Positions 1-19,066 of a DNA stretch of 64,000 nt are shown one piece after another. Under the pieces are notes generated by a model. It saw only the letters and a program-made list of their open reading frames with translations. It made no database searches and was not told the origin of the DNA. The stretch is from Amphiplicatus sp046296195 (GTDB lineage Bacteria; Pseudomonadota; Alphaproteobacteria; Caulobacterales; Parvularculaceae): contig JBKBLR010000014.1 of NCBI GenBank assembly GCA_046296195.1, forward strand, positions 7,012-71,011, read 5' to 3'. Each line of letters begins with the position of its first letter. Within the stretch, counting starts at the first letter, position 1. The translations under genes were made by a program, and so were the position numbers.

Positions 1-110
1 CGGATCATCTGCGCGACGAGGTTGAGCTTCTGCGGCGAGATGCGCAGGTTCGAGGCTTTCGCCATCGCCTGATCGTCGCCGACGCGCCGTTCGTTCTTGG
101 CCTTGCCCAT
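1..110 (-). CDS. rplV: 50S ribosomal protein L22, N-terminal part (runs off the window)
   Basis: Component of the large ribosomal subunit that lines the exit tunnel. Only the first 36 or so codons are present. They read MGKAKNERRV..., then ASNLRISPQKLNLVAQMI, which is the conserved L22 start of the globular domain. The ATG (complement of 108-110) lies two bases after the rpsS stop, so the two genes are almost certainly co-translated. This fits the standard S10 operon order rpsS-rplV. The C-terminal part with the tunnel hairpin lies outside the window. Confidence 0.93.
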   Translation of the reverse strand, partial: MGKAKNERRVGDDQAMAKASNLRISPQKLNLVAQMI

Positions 111-112
111 GA

Positions 113-391
113 CTATTTCCTCTTCACCTTCTTGTCGGCGCCGTGCCCGTAAAAGGTGCGCGTCGGCGAAAACTCGCCGAGCTTGTGGCCGACCATGTCC
201 TCGGTGACGTGAACGGGGATGAATTTCTGGCCGTTGTAGACGTTGAAGGTGAGCCCGACGAATTGCGGCAGCACCGTCGACCGGCGCGACCAAGTCTTGA
301 TGCCGCCCTTGTGGGCGCCGCTCTGCGCTTCGTCGGCCTTCTTCAAGAGATAGCCGTCGACGAAGGGGCCTTTCCAGACTGAACGTGGCAT
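113..391 (-). CDS. rpsS: 30S ribosomal protein S19
   Basis: A 92-residue primary 16S rRNA-binding protein of the small-subunit head, working next to S13. The sequence starts MPRSVWKGPFVDGYLLKK and contains GHKLGEFSPTRTFYGHG, both hallmarks of S19, and the length is the family norm. A GGAGAG Shine-Dalgarno lies about 5 bases before the ATG. It sits between rplB and rplV, 16 bases after the rplB stop, in the conserved S10 operon order. Confidence 0.98.
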   Translation of the reverse strand: MPRSVWKGPFVDGYLLKKADEAQSGAHKGGIKTWSRRSTVLPQFVGLTFNVYNGQKFIPVHVTEDMVGHKLGEFSPTRTFYGHGADKKVKRK

Positions 392-407
392 ACTTCTCTC
401 CTGCCCC

Positions 408-1247
408 TTAATTCACTTTTTTCCGCGCGTGGCGCGAGCGCAGGATCATCTTCTGCGTGCGCTTGTTCTTGCGCGTCTTGCGGCCCTTGGTCGGCTTGCC
501 CCACGGCGTCACCGGATGACGGCCGCCGGAGGTGCGGCCTTCGCCGCCGCCATGCGGGTGGTCGATCGGGTTCATGGCGACGCCGCGCACCGACGGACGG
601 TTGCCCTTGAGGCGCTGGCGGCCGGCCTTGCCGACCGTCTCGTTGAGATGGTCGGGGTTCGACACCGCGCCGATCGTCGCCATGCACTCCGACGGCGCGA
701 GGCGCACTTCGCCGGACTGAAGGCGGATCTGCGACAGCGGTCCGTCGCGGCCGACGAGCTGGGCGTAATTGCCGGCGGCGCGCGCGATCGCTCCGCCCTT
801 GCCGGGCTTCAACTCGACATTGTGGATGATCGTGCCGACCGGGATCGAGCGCAGCGGCATGGCGTTGCCCGGCTTCACGTCGACCTTGTCGCCGGCGATG
901 ACCTTGTCGCCCACTTTCAGGCGCTGCGGCGCGATGATGTAGGAGAGTTCGCCGTCGAGATATTTGATCAGCGCAATGAACGCAGTGCGGTTCGGGTCAT
1001 ATTCGAGCCGTTCGACCTTCGCCTCGATGTCGACCTTGCGCCGCTTGAAATCGACGACGCGATAAAGGTTCTTCGCGCCGCCGCCGCGACGGCGCATCGT
1101 CACCCGGCCGAGATTGTTGCGGCCGCCTTTCGAGATCAGGCCTTCGGTAAGCGTCTTTTCGGGGCGGCCCTTGTAGAGCTCGCTCCGGTCGACGACGACA
1201 AGACCGCGCTGCGAAGGGGTCGTCGGGTTGAATTTCTTGAGCGCCAT
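408..1247 (-). CDS. rplB: 50S ribosomal protein L2
   Basis: A 279-residue core protein of the large subunit that supports the peptidyl-transferase centre and subunit joining. It begins MALKKFNPTTPSQRGLVVVD. Near the C-terminus it has the invariant HPHGGGEGRTSGGRHPVTPWG region, which includes the histidine implicated in peptidyl transfer, and it ends in a basic tail. Length and order (rplW before, rpsS after) are normal. It is translated with the S10 operon, 19 bases after the rplW stop. Confidence 0.98.
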   Translation of the reverse strand: MALKKFNPTTPSQRGLVVVDRSELYKGRPEKTLTEGLISKGGRNNLGRVTMRRRGGGAKNLYRVVDFKRRKVDIEAKVERLEYDPNRTAFIALIKYLDGELSYIIAPQRLKVGDKVIAGDKVDVKPGNAMPLRSIPVGTIIHNVELKPGKGGAIARAAGNYAQLVGRDGPLSQIRLQSGEVRLAPSECMATIGAVSNPDHLNETVGKAGRQRLKGNRPSVRGVAMNPIDHPHGGGEGRTSGGRHPVTPWGKPTKGRKTRKNKRTQKMILRSRHARKKVN

Positions 1248-1266
1248 GGTTCTCTTACGCCTCGCC

Positions 1267-1596
1267 TTAGATCCGGCCCGTGACGTCGATCGTGTGGCCG
1301 GGCTCGAGCGTCACGACCGCTTTCTTGACCGTCGAGCGCGAATAGGGCCGCCCCTGGAAGTATTTGTTCTTCCCCTTGGTGCGGAGCGTGTTGACGGCCT
1401 TCACCTTGACCTTGAAGAGCGCCTCGACCGCGGCCGCGATCTCGGGCTTCGTCGCCTCGAGCGGCACGCGGAACACGACCTGGCTGTTTTCAGACGCGAT
1501 CGTCGACTTCTCGGTGATCACCGGAGCGATCAGCGTATCGAAGTGACGTTCGGCGCCGGAAACCGCGCCCTTCACCGTTTTCGCCGGCTTTTTCAT
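1267..1596 (-). CDS. rplW: 50S ribosomal protein L23
   Basis: A 109-residue protein at the tunnel exit, the docking site for trigger factor and SRP. The family core (DTLIAPVITEKST, then VEALFKVKVKAVNTLRTKGK) is complete. It is preceded by about 18 extra basic residues (MKKPAKTVKGAVSGAERH), so it is slightly longer than the usual 95-100. Its ATG overlaps the rplD stop by four bases (ATGA), which indicates translational coupling in the S10 operon. Confidence 0.97.
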   Translation of the reverse strand: MKKPAKTVKGAVSGAERHFDTLIAPVITEKSTIASENSQVVFRVPLEATKPEIAAAVEALFKVKVKAVNTLRTKGKNKYFQGRPYSRSTVKKAVVTLEPGHTIDVTGRI

Positions 1597-2213
1597 TTGA
1601 GCCTCGCTTCAAGGCTGGCGACCGCCGCCTTCGTCAGGACGAGCTTCTCCCGGCGCAGGATGTCGTAGACATTCGCCCCGATCGCCGGCAGCACGTCGAT
1701 GTTCGGAATGTTGCGCGCGGCCGCGCCGAAATTCTGATCGACGGCCGCGTCGACGATCAGCGCGCTCCTGAGCCCCAATTTGGCGAAGCGTTCGACGAGC
1801 GCCGAGGTCTTGGCTTCCGCGAGCGCGGCGTTGTCGAGAATGATCAGCTCGTTCGCCGCTTGCTTCGCCGACAGAGCGTGCTTCAGCGCGAGCTTGCGCA
1901 CTTTCTTCTGAAGGCCGATCGCATGGCTGCGCGGACGCGGCCCGTGGGCCGTGCCGCCGCCGCGAAACTGCGGGGCCGCCTTGTTGCCATGACGGGCGCC
2001 GCCGGTGCCCTTCTGCTTATACATCTTCTTCGAGGTCGCCTTGACCTCGTTGCGGGGCTTCGACTTGTGGGTTCCCTGCTGGCGCTTGGCGAGCTGATAG
2101 ACGACCATGCGGTGCAGGATGTCCTTGCGCGGCTCGAGACCGAAGATCTCGTCGGCAAGGTCGATCGACCCGGCTTTCGCGCTGTCAATACTGACGACGT
2201 CGAGTTTCATCAT
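1593..2213 (-). CDS. rplD: 50S ribosomal protein L4
   Basis: A 206-residue large-subunit protein with a long tunnel-lining loop. In E. coli it also represses the S10 operon. The basic extended loop is visible (KMYKQKGTGGARHG, then APQFRGGGTAHGPRPRSH at about residues 65-95). The start overlaps the rplC stop by four bases and the stop overlaps rplW, so rplC-rplD-rplW is a fully coupled trio. Whether autogenous control exists here cannot be told from this sequence. Confidence 0.98.
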   Translation of the reverse strand: MMKLDVVSIDSAKAGSIDLADEIFGLEPRKDILHRMVVYQLAKRQQGTHKSKPRNEVKATSKKMYKQKGTGGARHGNKAAPQFRGGGTAHGPRPRSHAIGLQKKVRKLALKHALSAKQAANELIILDNAALAEAKTSALVERFAKLGLRSALIVDAAVDQNFGAAARNIPNIDVLPAIGANVYDILRREKLVLTKAAVASLEARLK

Positions 2214-2908
2214 TCGGCTCCTTTGGCCGCATCCGCCGACTTCAGCGCGGCAGGCTTCGGCAGGTCTTTCGGCGCCGGCGTCCGGACAGCGTCGCGGATC
2301 ATCACCCAGCCGCCTTTCGGGCCCGGAACGGCGCCCTTGAGCAGGATGAGACCGCGCGCTTCGTCGACGCGGACGACTTCGACGTTCTGCGTGGTGCGCT
2401 GGACGTCGCCCATATGGCCCGCCATGCGCTTGTTCTTGAACACACGGCCCGGATCCTGGCGCTGACCGGTCGAACCATGCGAGCGATGCGACACCGACAC
2501 GCCGTGCGAGGCGCGCAGGCCGCCGAAATTGTGACGCTTCATCGCGCCGGCGAAGCCCTTGCCGACCGTCGTTCCCGTGACATCGACCTTCTGGCCGACG
2601 TGGAAGTGCGCCGCCGACAGCTCCGCGCCGATGTCGACCAGCATGTCGTCGGCGACGCGGAATTCAGCGGTCTTTTCTTTCGGCTCGACATTGGCCTTCG
2701 CAAACCGGCCGCGGTCGGCTTTCGTCTGGCGCTTCACCTTCGCCGCGCCGGCGCCGAGCTCGAGCGCCGTATAGCCGTTCTTTTCCTTCGTGCGGTGGCC
2801 GACAACCTGCACCTTGTCGACCTGCATGACGGTGACGGGAATGTGTTCGCCCTCGCCGCCATAAACGCGGGTCATGCCGATCTTGCGCGCAATCAGTCCT
2901 GTACGCAT
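2210..2908 (-). CDS. rplC: 50S ribosomal protein L3
   Basis: A 232-residue early-assembly protein of the large subunit. It starts MRTGLIARKIGMTRVY and contains the conserved FAGAMKRHNFGGLRASHGVSVSHRSHGSTGQ loop region at about residues 120-150, including the glutamine that PrmB methylates in relatives. The C-terminus carries an Ala/Lys-rich tail of about 25 residues past the usual end, seen in many alphaproteobacterial L3 proteins. It lies 13 bases after the rpsJ stop. Confidence 0.98.
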   Translation of the reverse strand: MRTGLIARKIGMTRVYGGEGEHIPVTVMQVDKVQVVGHRTKEKNGYTALELGAGAAKVKRQTKADRGRFAKANVEPKEKTAEFRVADDMLVDIGAELSAAHFHVGQKVDVTGTTVGKGFAGAMKRHNFGGLRASHGVSVSHRSHGSTGQRQDPGRVFKNKRMAGHMGDVQRTTQNVEVVRVDEARGLILLKGAVPGPKGGWVMIRDAVRTPAPKDLPKPAALKSADAAKGAE

Positions 2909-2921
2909 CGCGTTTATCCCC

Positions 2922-3233
2922 TTAGGCGCCGAGGCGGATTTCGACGTCGACGCCAGCCGACAGGTCGAGCTTCATCAGCGCATCAACCGTCTGCGGCGTC
3001 GGATCGACGATGTCGAGCACGCGCTTGTGGGTGCGCATCTCGAACTGTTCGCGGCTCTTCTTGTCGATGTGCGGCGACCGGTTGACCGTGAAACGCTCGA
3101 TGCGCGTCGGCAGCGGGATCGGGCCGCGGACCTGCGCGCCCGTGCGCTTGGCCGTATTGACGATCTCGCGCGTCGACGCGTCGAGGACGCGGTGATCAAA
3201 GGCTTTGAGCCTGATGCGGATATTCTGTTGCAT
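2922..3233 (-). CDS. rpsJ: 30S ribosomal protein S10 (NusE)
   Basis: A 103-residue protein of the small-subunit head that also acts with NusB and NusG in transcription antitermination. The sequence MQQNIRIRLKAFDHRVLD...GPIPLPTRIERFTVNRSPHIDKKSREQFE is fully typical. It is the first gene of the S10 operon proper and lies 89 bases behind tuf. A 24-base perfect palindrome sits in that gap, so expression may be partly uncoupled from the str operon upstream. Confidence 0.98.
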   Translation of the reverse strand: MQQNIRIRLKAFDHRVLDASTREIVNTAKRTGAQVRGPIPLPTRIERFTVNRSPHIDKKSREQFEMRTHKRVLDIVDPTPQTVDALMKLDLSAGVDVEIRLGA

Positions 3234-3284
3234 GAGATCTTCGCCTTCGTTCCCGTCGCCGTCCGTTCAACCGATCAAATGACG

Positions 3285-3308
3285 GCGGAGCCGCCGCGGC
3301 GGCTCCGC
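3285..3308 (-). terminator. 24-base palindrome between tuf and rpsJ, possible weak terminator or processing site
   Basis: The 24 bases read the same on both strands and are almost all G and C. On the minus strand it starts about 14 bases after the tuf stop. It is followed by a mixed stretch with only a short T triplet and not a proper U-run, so strong intrinsic termination is not expected. Attenuation or RNA processing between the str and S10 operons is the likelier role; this is inference. Confidence 0.45.
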
Positions 3309-3322
3309 ACGCTTCACGCCTC

Positions 3323-4498
<1,176 letters not shown>

Positions 4499-4552
4499 TT
4501 TACTTTCTCCGTCTCCTGACGACTTCCTGACTTCTTCCGGCGGCTTGCGGGA

Positions 4553-6631
<2,079 letters not shown>

Positions 6632-6660
6632 GAGGGGCGGTCCCTGAAACTCTAAGGTCG

Positions 6661-7131
6661 TTACCAGCGATAATGCGAGAAGGCGCGGTTGGCTTCCGCC
6701 ATCCGGTGCGTGTCTTCGCGCTTCTTGACGGCGGCGCCGCGGTTCTGCGCGGCGTCCATGATCTCGTTCGAGAGGCGGTCGACCATGGTCGTCTCGTTGC
6801 GCGCGCGCGCCGCCGAGATGATCCAGCGCATGGCGAGCGCCTGACGGCGCTCGGGGCGAACCTCGACCGGCACCTGGTAGGTGGCGCCGCCGACCCGGCG
6901 CGAGCGCACTTCGATCGCCGGCATCACATTGTCGAGCGCTTCCTTGAAGGTGTCGACCGGCGGGCGGCGCAACTTGCCTTCGATGCGGTCGAGCGCGCCG
7001 TAGACGATCTTTTCGGCAGCCGATTTCTTGCCGTCGTACATGACGTAATTCATGAACTTCGAAACGGCGGCGTCGCCGAATTTCGGGTCGGTGTGGACTT
7101 CGCGTTTCTCGGCGCGGTGGCGGCGTGACAT
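6661..7131 (-). CDS. rpsG: 30S ribosomal protein S7
   Basis: A 156-residue protein that initiates assembly of the small-subunit head and lies by the E-site. It has the standard start MSRRHRAEKREVHTDPKFGD and the conserved VEVRPERRQALAMRWIISAARAR segment, ending in FSHYRW. In E. coli S7 represses the str operon; a binding site between rpsL and rpsG could not be recognised in the 13-base gap here. Co-transcribed with rpsL and fusA. Confidence 0.98.
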   Translation of the reverse strand: MSRRHRAEKREVHTDPKFGDAAVSKFMNYVMYDGKKSAAEKIVYGALDRIEGKLRRPPVDTFKEALDNVMPAIEVRSRRVGGATYQVPVEVRPERRQALAMRWIISAARARNETTMVDRLSNEIMDAAQNRGAAVKKREDTHRMAEANRAFSHYRW

Positions 7132-7144
7132 CTCTGACCCTCGC

Positions 7145-7516
7145 TTATTTCGGGCGCTTGGCGCCGTATTTCGACCGGCGCTGCTTGCGGTCCTTGACGC
7201 CCTGGGTGTCGAGGACGCCGCGAATGATGTGGTAGCGGACGCCGGGAAGGTCCTTCACCCGGCCGCCGCGGATGAGCACCACCGAGTGCTCCTGCAGGTT
7301 GTGCCCCTCGCCCGGGATGTAGCCGATCACCTCGAACCCGTTCGTCAGGCGCACCTTGGCGACTTTCCGGAGCGCCGAGTTCGGCTTCTTCGGCGTCGTC
7401 GTGTAGACGCGCGTGCAGACGCCGCGCTTTTGCGGGTTCTGCTGCATCGCCGGGACCTTGTTGATCTTCCGGCGCGGGCTCCGGGGCTTCCGGATCAGCT
7501 GCTGTATCGTCGGCAT
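7145..7516 (-). CDS. rpsL: 30S ribosomal protein S12
   Basis: A 123-residue decoding-centre protein. The frame is open further upstream, but MPTIQQLIRKPR is the universal S12 N-terminus and has a GAGGGAA Shine-Dalgarno 7 bases before it, so the start is set at 7516. The loop TTPKKPNSALRK carries the two lysines at residues 43-44, the site where streptomycin-resistance changes arise; it is wild type here. It is the first gene of the str transcription unit, with a promoter candidate about 200 bases upstream. Confidence 0.98.
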   Translation of the reverse strand: MPTIQQLIRKPRSPRRKINKVPAMQQNPQKRGVCTRVYTTTPKKPNSALRKVAKVRLTNGFEVIGYIPGEGHNLQEHSVVLIRGGRVKDLPGVRYHIIRGVLDTQGVKDRKQRRSKYGAKRPK

Positions 7517-7712
7517 TAACGCTTCCCTCGAGGCGGACCCGGCGTCCCGGACCCAATTCCACGCGAACCCCATGCGTCGCAGGCGGCTTCCCGCAAACGA
7601 CACGAAAGGACGGGGCCCACGCTGTGGAACTCCGTCCGCGATCACTGAACTTTGTTCGGCTAAACGGGCCGCGTTTCAGGAGATCCTGACGGCCGGCCTT
7701 TCAGCGGCCCCG

Positions 7713-7741
7713 TCTCTACTGGCGCGAATCGGGTGGGTCAA
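7713..7741 (-). promoter_or_regulatory. Candidate sigma-70 promoter for rpsL-rpsG-fusA-tuf
   Basis: On the minus strand TTGACC (7736-7741) is followed after 17 bases by TAGAGA (7713-7718). The -35 box matches consensus well and the -10 box only in part. It would give a leader of about 190 bases before the rpsL ATG. The 309-base gap 7517-7825 holds no recognisable gene, tRNA or clear terminator, so some read-through from the sulfotransferase gene is also possible. Confidence 0.45.
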
Positions 7742-7825
7742 TAGCAACCACAACAAAAAGTTCGCAATTCCTGCGCTTTGGTGAGCGCTTCGGCGGCGGA
7801 TTTTCCCCAGCGCGGGAATCCGGGG

Positions 7826-8824
7826 CTATTGCAGATATTTCGCCGCCCTTTCCGACCTCAGCCGGCGGGTGAAATCGGTGAAGCGCGAGGGTGGCAAGCG
7901 CCGGGCGATCATGTCCGCGAGAAGCAGCAGCGCTCCCTGGCGCTTCGCCATCAGGCGCCAGCGGTTCCAGCGGTGCGACGCCGCAAGCGCAAGCCGGCCC
8001 GCCAGCCCGGGCCGCAAGACAGGCTCGCCCGAGGGTTCATAGCCCCGGTCGGCGAGCATCCGACCGATCTTGCCTTCAACGAGTCCCACCTCGCGCGGCG
8101 TCAGTTGCCGGCGCCATTGCTGGATCAGCGCAGGATCGGGCGAGGCGTAGGTCGTCGTCGCCGGATAAGAAAGCATCGCCGGGTCATAGCCGACCCCGAA
8201 AAAAGCGCACAGGCGTGTCAGCTCTCCGACCGGATCGGCGATCAGCGCCTCATTTTTCATCTCAAGGATTCGATCGGCCGGGACCTCGGCGGCGAGCCTT
8301 TCAAAGTCACGTTCCGATTGCGTCCAGTGATCGACGCCATGATAGACGTTCCCCGCCCAGCCCATGCCGATCGCCGATCGCGCCACGTCGCGGGGATCGC
8401 GCAGCAGATGGACGTACCGCGCTTCGGGAAAGAAGTCGGGAATCCGGCTGAAATTCCGGTGAATGTTGATCGAGAGCGTCAGGCCCGGCCGGCGGAGCTG
8501 GCTCACCATGTCGCGGATCATACCGCGATGCCCGAGTTCCGGTCTCGTCCTGAAACCGATCTTGTTGAAGACTCGATTGAACGAAATCTCCCGCAGGTAG
8601 CGTTCGAGGTCGGGCGCGCCGTTCTTTTCGTGCGGCGGCTCGAACAGGAAATCCATTTCGCCGGGGTTTGAAAGCAGCGGATGGTGATTAACCATGATGC
8701 GCAGAAGCGTCGTGCCCGACCGCAGCGCGCCGCAAATGAAAACGATGTCGGAACCGTCTTCCTCGCCCGCTGAGTCTGCGCTTTGAGAAATCATCGCCCC
8801 CGCCGCATTCAAGCCTTGCGCCAT
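7826..8824 (-). CDS. Sulfotransferase-family protein
   Basis: A 332-residue cytoplasmic enzyme predicted to transfer sulfate from PAPS to an unknown acceptor. The 5'-phosphosulfate-binding loop is seen as CGALRSGTTLLRIMVNHHP (RSGTT at residues 35-39). The 3'-phosphate-binding segment follows as RYVHLLRDPRDVARSAIGMGW at about 130-150. Both belong to the bacterial sulfotransferase family 3 group (PF13469-like). The start has GAGG 7 bases upstream. It lies between rpoC and rpsL in the same direction, where these operons are normally adjacent, and behind the rpoC terminator. The acceptor cannot be named; relatives modify lipids, glycans or peptides. Confidence 0.87.
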   Translation of the reverse strand: MAQGLNAAGAMISQSADSAGEEDGSDIVFICGALRSGTTLLRIMVNHHPLLSNPGEMDFLFEPPHEKNGAPDLERYLREISFNRVFNKIGFRTRPELGHRGMIRDMVSQLRRPGLTLSINIHRNFSRIPDFFPEARYVHLLRDPRDVARSAIGMGWAGNVYHGVDHWTQSERDFERLAAEVPADRILEMKNEALIADPVGELTRLCAFFGVGYDPAMLSYPATTTYASPDPALIQQWRRQLTPREVGLVEGKIGRMLADRGYEPSGEPVLRPGLAGRLALAASHRWNRWRLMAKRQGALLLLADMIARRLPPSRFTDFTRRLRSERAAKYLQ

Positions 8825-8942
8825 CCTAGATCCTCGCGACTTGCACCGGAATCAAGGCGCTCGATCAGGTTTTTGACTGTCGCGGCGTTCGCCGTTTGGC
8901 GCCTCGCCCGCGCAAAACCGCGCAAACTTTTGCGCACGCCGC

Positions 8943-8979
8943 TCAAAATGAAAACGGCGGCCCTTGGAGGGCCGCCGTT
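8943..8979 (-). terminator. Intrinsic terminator of rpoBC
   Basis: On the minus strand an 11-base perfect stem (AACGGCGGCCC with its complement) closes a 5-base loop. It is followed by TTTTCATTTT. It begins about 20 bases after the rpoC stop codon and should end the rpl-rpoBC transcript before the sulfotransferase gene. Confidence 0.85.
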
Positions 8980-9001
8980 CCTGACCGGGTTCGACGAGTC
9001 G

Positions 9002-13201
<4,200 letters not shown>

Positions 13202-13253
13202 TCGGGCCTCTTTCGGTTGGCGGCGGGGCCGCCCGTGAACTCAAAATTCAAAC

Positions 13254-13283
13254 CGCCGGGGCGAAGCGCGCCGCGCCCCGGCG
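13254..13283 (-). other. Hairpin in the rpoB-rpoC gap
   Basis: A 10-base perfect inverted repeat (CGCCGGGGCG / CGCCCCGGCG) with a 10-base loop lies just after the rpoB stop. On the minus strand it is followed by GGTTTGAATTTTG, a weak T-rich stretch. It may stabilise the rpoB 3' end, be processed, or lower the rpoC level slightly; which of these is not visible from the sequence. Confidence 0.5.
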
Positions 13284-13295
13284 AAGCGAAGGGTC

Positions 13296-17372
<4,077 letters not shown>

Positions 17373-17593
17373 CGTTTTTCCTCACGCGGGCGCCGGGCCC
17401 GCCTCTCGCGCCAAATGGACCGCGCCATGCCGTTCCGGGATCGCGACGCCCGGCGCATGCGCGAATCGCCCCTGACGGCCGCTCACGGGCGCCCGGGGCG
17501 TCGATCAGTCCGAATTTTCAGTTCTCAAGTTTCCGAAGCACGTCGCCGCATCGCCTGACCGCGGAAGGGCGCCCCCCGCCGCAGCGAACGCCG

Positions 17594-17622
17594 TTAATAG
17601 GGATGTCGCCCGGAGGCCGCAA
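17594..17622 (-). promoter_or_regulatory. Candidate promoter for rpoBC
   Basis: On the minus strand TTGCGG (17617-17622) is followed after 17 bases by TATTAA (17594-17599), about 220 bases before the rpoB ATG. A further TTGACT lies upstream. The surrounding gap 17373-17764 has no gene and holds this promoter and the GC-rich hairpin described separately. Confidence 0.5.
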
Positions 17623-17698
17623 CCCCTCAAAACGGAAAAAGTCAAGAAAATTCTTGCACGTTTTCCTGAGGAGTCCGGCCCCGGGCCGGCCGCCCCAA

Positions 17699-17721
17699 CC
17701 GGCCGCGAAACGCGCGGCCGG
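17699..17721 (-). other. GC-rich hairpin after rplL, possible attenuator
   Basis: A 9-base perfect stem (CCGGCCGCG / CGCGGCCGG) with a 5-base loop lies about 45 bases after the rplL stop. A second C/G-only self-complementary stretch follows, but there is no immediate U-run. In many proteobacteria the rplL-rpoB gap holds a partial terminator and an RNase III site that lower rpoBC relative to L7/L12; this hairpin is the natural candidate for that role here. Confidence 0.5.
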
Positions 17722-17764
17722 CGAGCGGCCCCCGCGCCCCATGGAGCGCCGGGGCCAGACGAGA

Positions 17765-18145
<381 letters not shown>

Positions 18146-18197
18146 TTTCGGTTCCTTGTTTCAACGGGTTCTGGTCAGTTGCTCAATACGCCGCCGG

Positions 18198-18710
18198 TCA
18201 GGCCGCTTCTCTCTTCTCAAGGGTCTCGAGGATGCCCGCGAGCTGGGCGCCCGGCGCGGTGATCGCGCCGACGAGGGTCGCGGCCGGCGACATAATCGTC
18301 TGGACGATCTGCCCGAGCAGCTCCTCGCGTGAGGGCATGGAGGCGAGCGCCTTGACGCCGGCCTGATCCATGACTTCCGCACCCATGGCCCCGCCAAGAA
18401 TGACGAGCTTGTCGTTCTTCTTGGCGTAGGCTTCGACGACTTTCGCCGCCGCGACCGGATCTTCCGAATAGGCGATCGCGGTCGGCCCCTTGAAAAGGTC
18501 AGCGACCTTCTTGGCCGGCGTCTTAGAAATGGCGATCTTGGCGAGCGTGTTCTTGACGACTTTCATGCCCGCGCCCGCCTTGCGAAGCTCGCCGCGCAGC
18601 TCGGTCATCTGGGCGACCGTGAGGCCCCCGTTCGCCATCACGACAACGGCGTTCTTGTCGAACACCTTGCCGATCCACTCGATCTGATCCGCCTTCTGGG
18701 CTCTTTCCAT
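18198..18710 (-). CDS. rplJ: 50S ribosomal protein L10
   Basis: A 170-residue stalk base that binds 23S rRNA and the L7/L12 dimers through its C-terminal helix. The frame is open for 42 more codons upstream, but MERAQKADQIEWIGKVFDKNAVVVMANGGLTV aligns with normal L10 N-termini, so the start is set at 18710. The 356-base upstream region likely contains the structured L10 leader for autogenous repression, and it has its own promoter candidate. Confidence 0.97.
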   Translation of the reverse strand: MERAQKADQIEWIGKVFDKNAVVVMANGGLTVAQMTELRGELRKAGAGMKVVKNTLAKIAISKTPAKKVADLFKGPTAIAYSEDPVAAAKVVEAYAKKNDKLVILGGAMGAEVMDQAGVKALASMPSREELLGQIVQTIMSPAATLVGAITAPGAQLAGILETLEKREAA

Positions 18711-18893
18711 CGGACGATCATCCCTTTCTTGGCCGGTTCGCGAGAGGGTGCCGCGCCCCCGCGCGTCTTCATTGCGAATGGGTTGGAACCCCAAGGGGCC
18801 CCGCGCCATGCGCCGGAGCCTGCCCCAGAAGGTCAAAGGAACCGCCCGCCGAAACTGGAGGTTCGAATGCTTTCCGTCTGTGCGGGGCGATTA

Positions 18894-18906
18894 AGCCTCA
18901 CTGAGG
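18894..18906 (-). other. Small inverted repeat in the rplJ leader
   Basis: GCCTCA and TGAGGC flank a single base inside the rplJ leader downstream of the promoter candidate. It could be part of the folded L10-binding structure known from other bacteria, but the full kink-turn was not recognised. Nothing gene-like is seen in 18711-19066. Confidence 0.3.
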
Positions 18907-18961
18907 CGCCCGCAGTCTTGGACAGGGCCGAGCCGGACAGAGCCGGACAACGGCGGAAGGC

Positions 18962-18989
18962 TTCATACAGAGACGGCGACCGAAAGCAA
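18962..18989 (-). promoter_or_regulatory. Candidate promoter for rplJ-rplL
   Basis: On the minus strand TTGCTT (18984-18989) is followed after 16 bases by TATGAA (18962-18967). It lies just downstream of the terminator that closes rplA. That arrangement gives rplJ-rplL a separate start, as in E. coli, with a leader of about 245 bases. Confidence 0.5.
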
Positions 18990-19010
18990 GAGCCTGCCCT
19001 CCCCGCCGGC

Positions 19011-19042
19011 AAAAAAAGGCGGCCCCGGTCAGCGCCGCCTTT
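19011..19042 (-). terminator. Intrinsic terminator after rplA
   Basis: On the minus strand a 7-base stem (AGGCGGC / GCCGCCT) with a 10-base loop runs straight into seven T residues, about 25 bases after the rplA stop. It separates the rplK-rplA transcript from rplJ-rplL, or acts as an attenuator between them. Confidence 0.8.
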
Positions 19043-19066
19043 CGCAATTCATCGCTGCGACGCCGC

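Noticed and set aside
7826..8824. Sulfotransferase as part of a transferred island
   Set aside because: No mobile-element gene, direct repeat or tRNA lies beside it, and its GC content and codon use look like those of its neighbours by eye.
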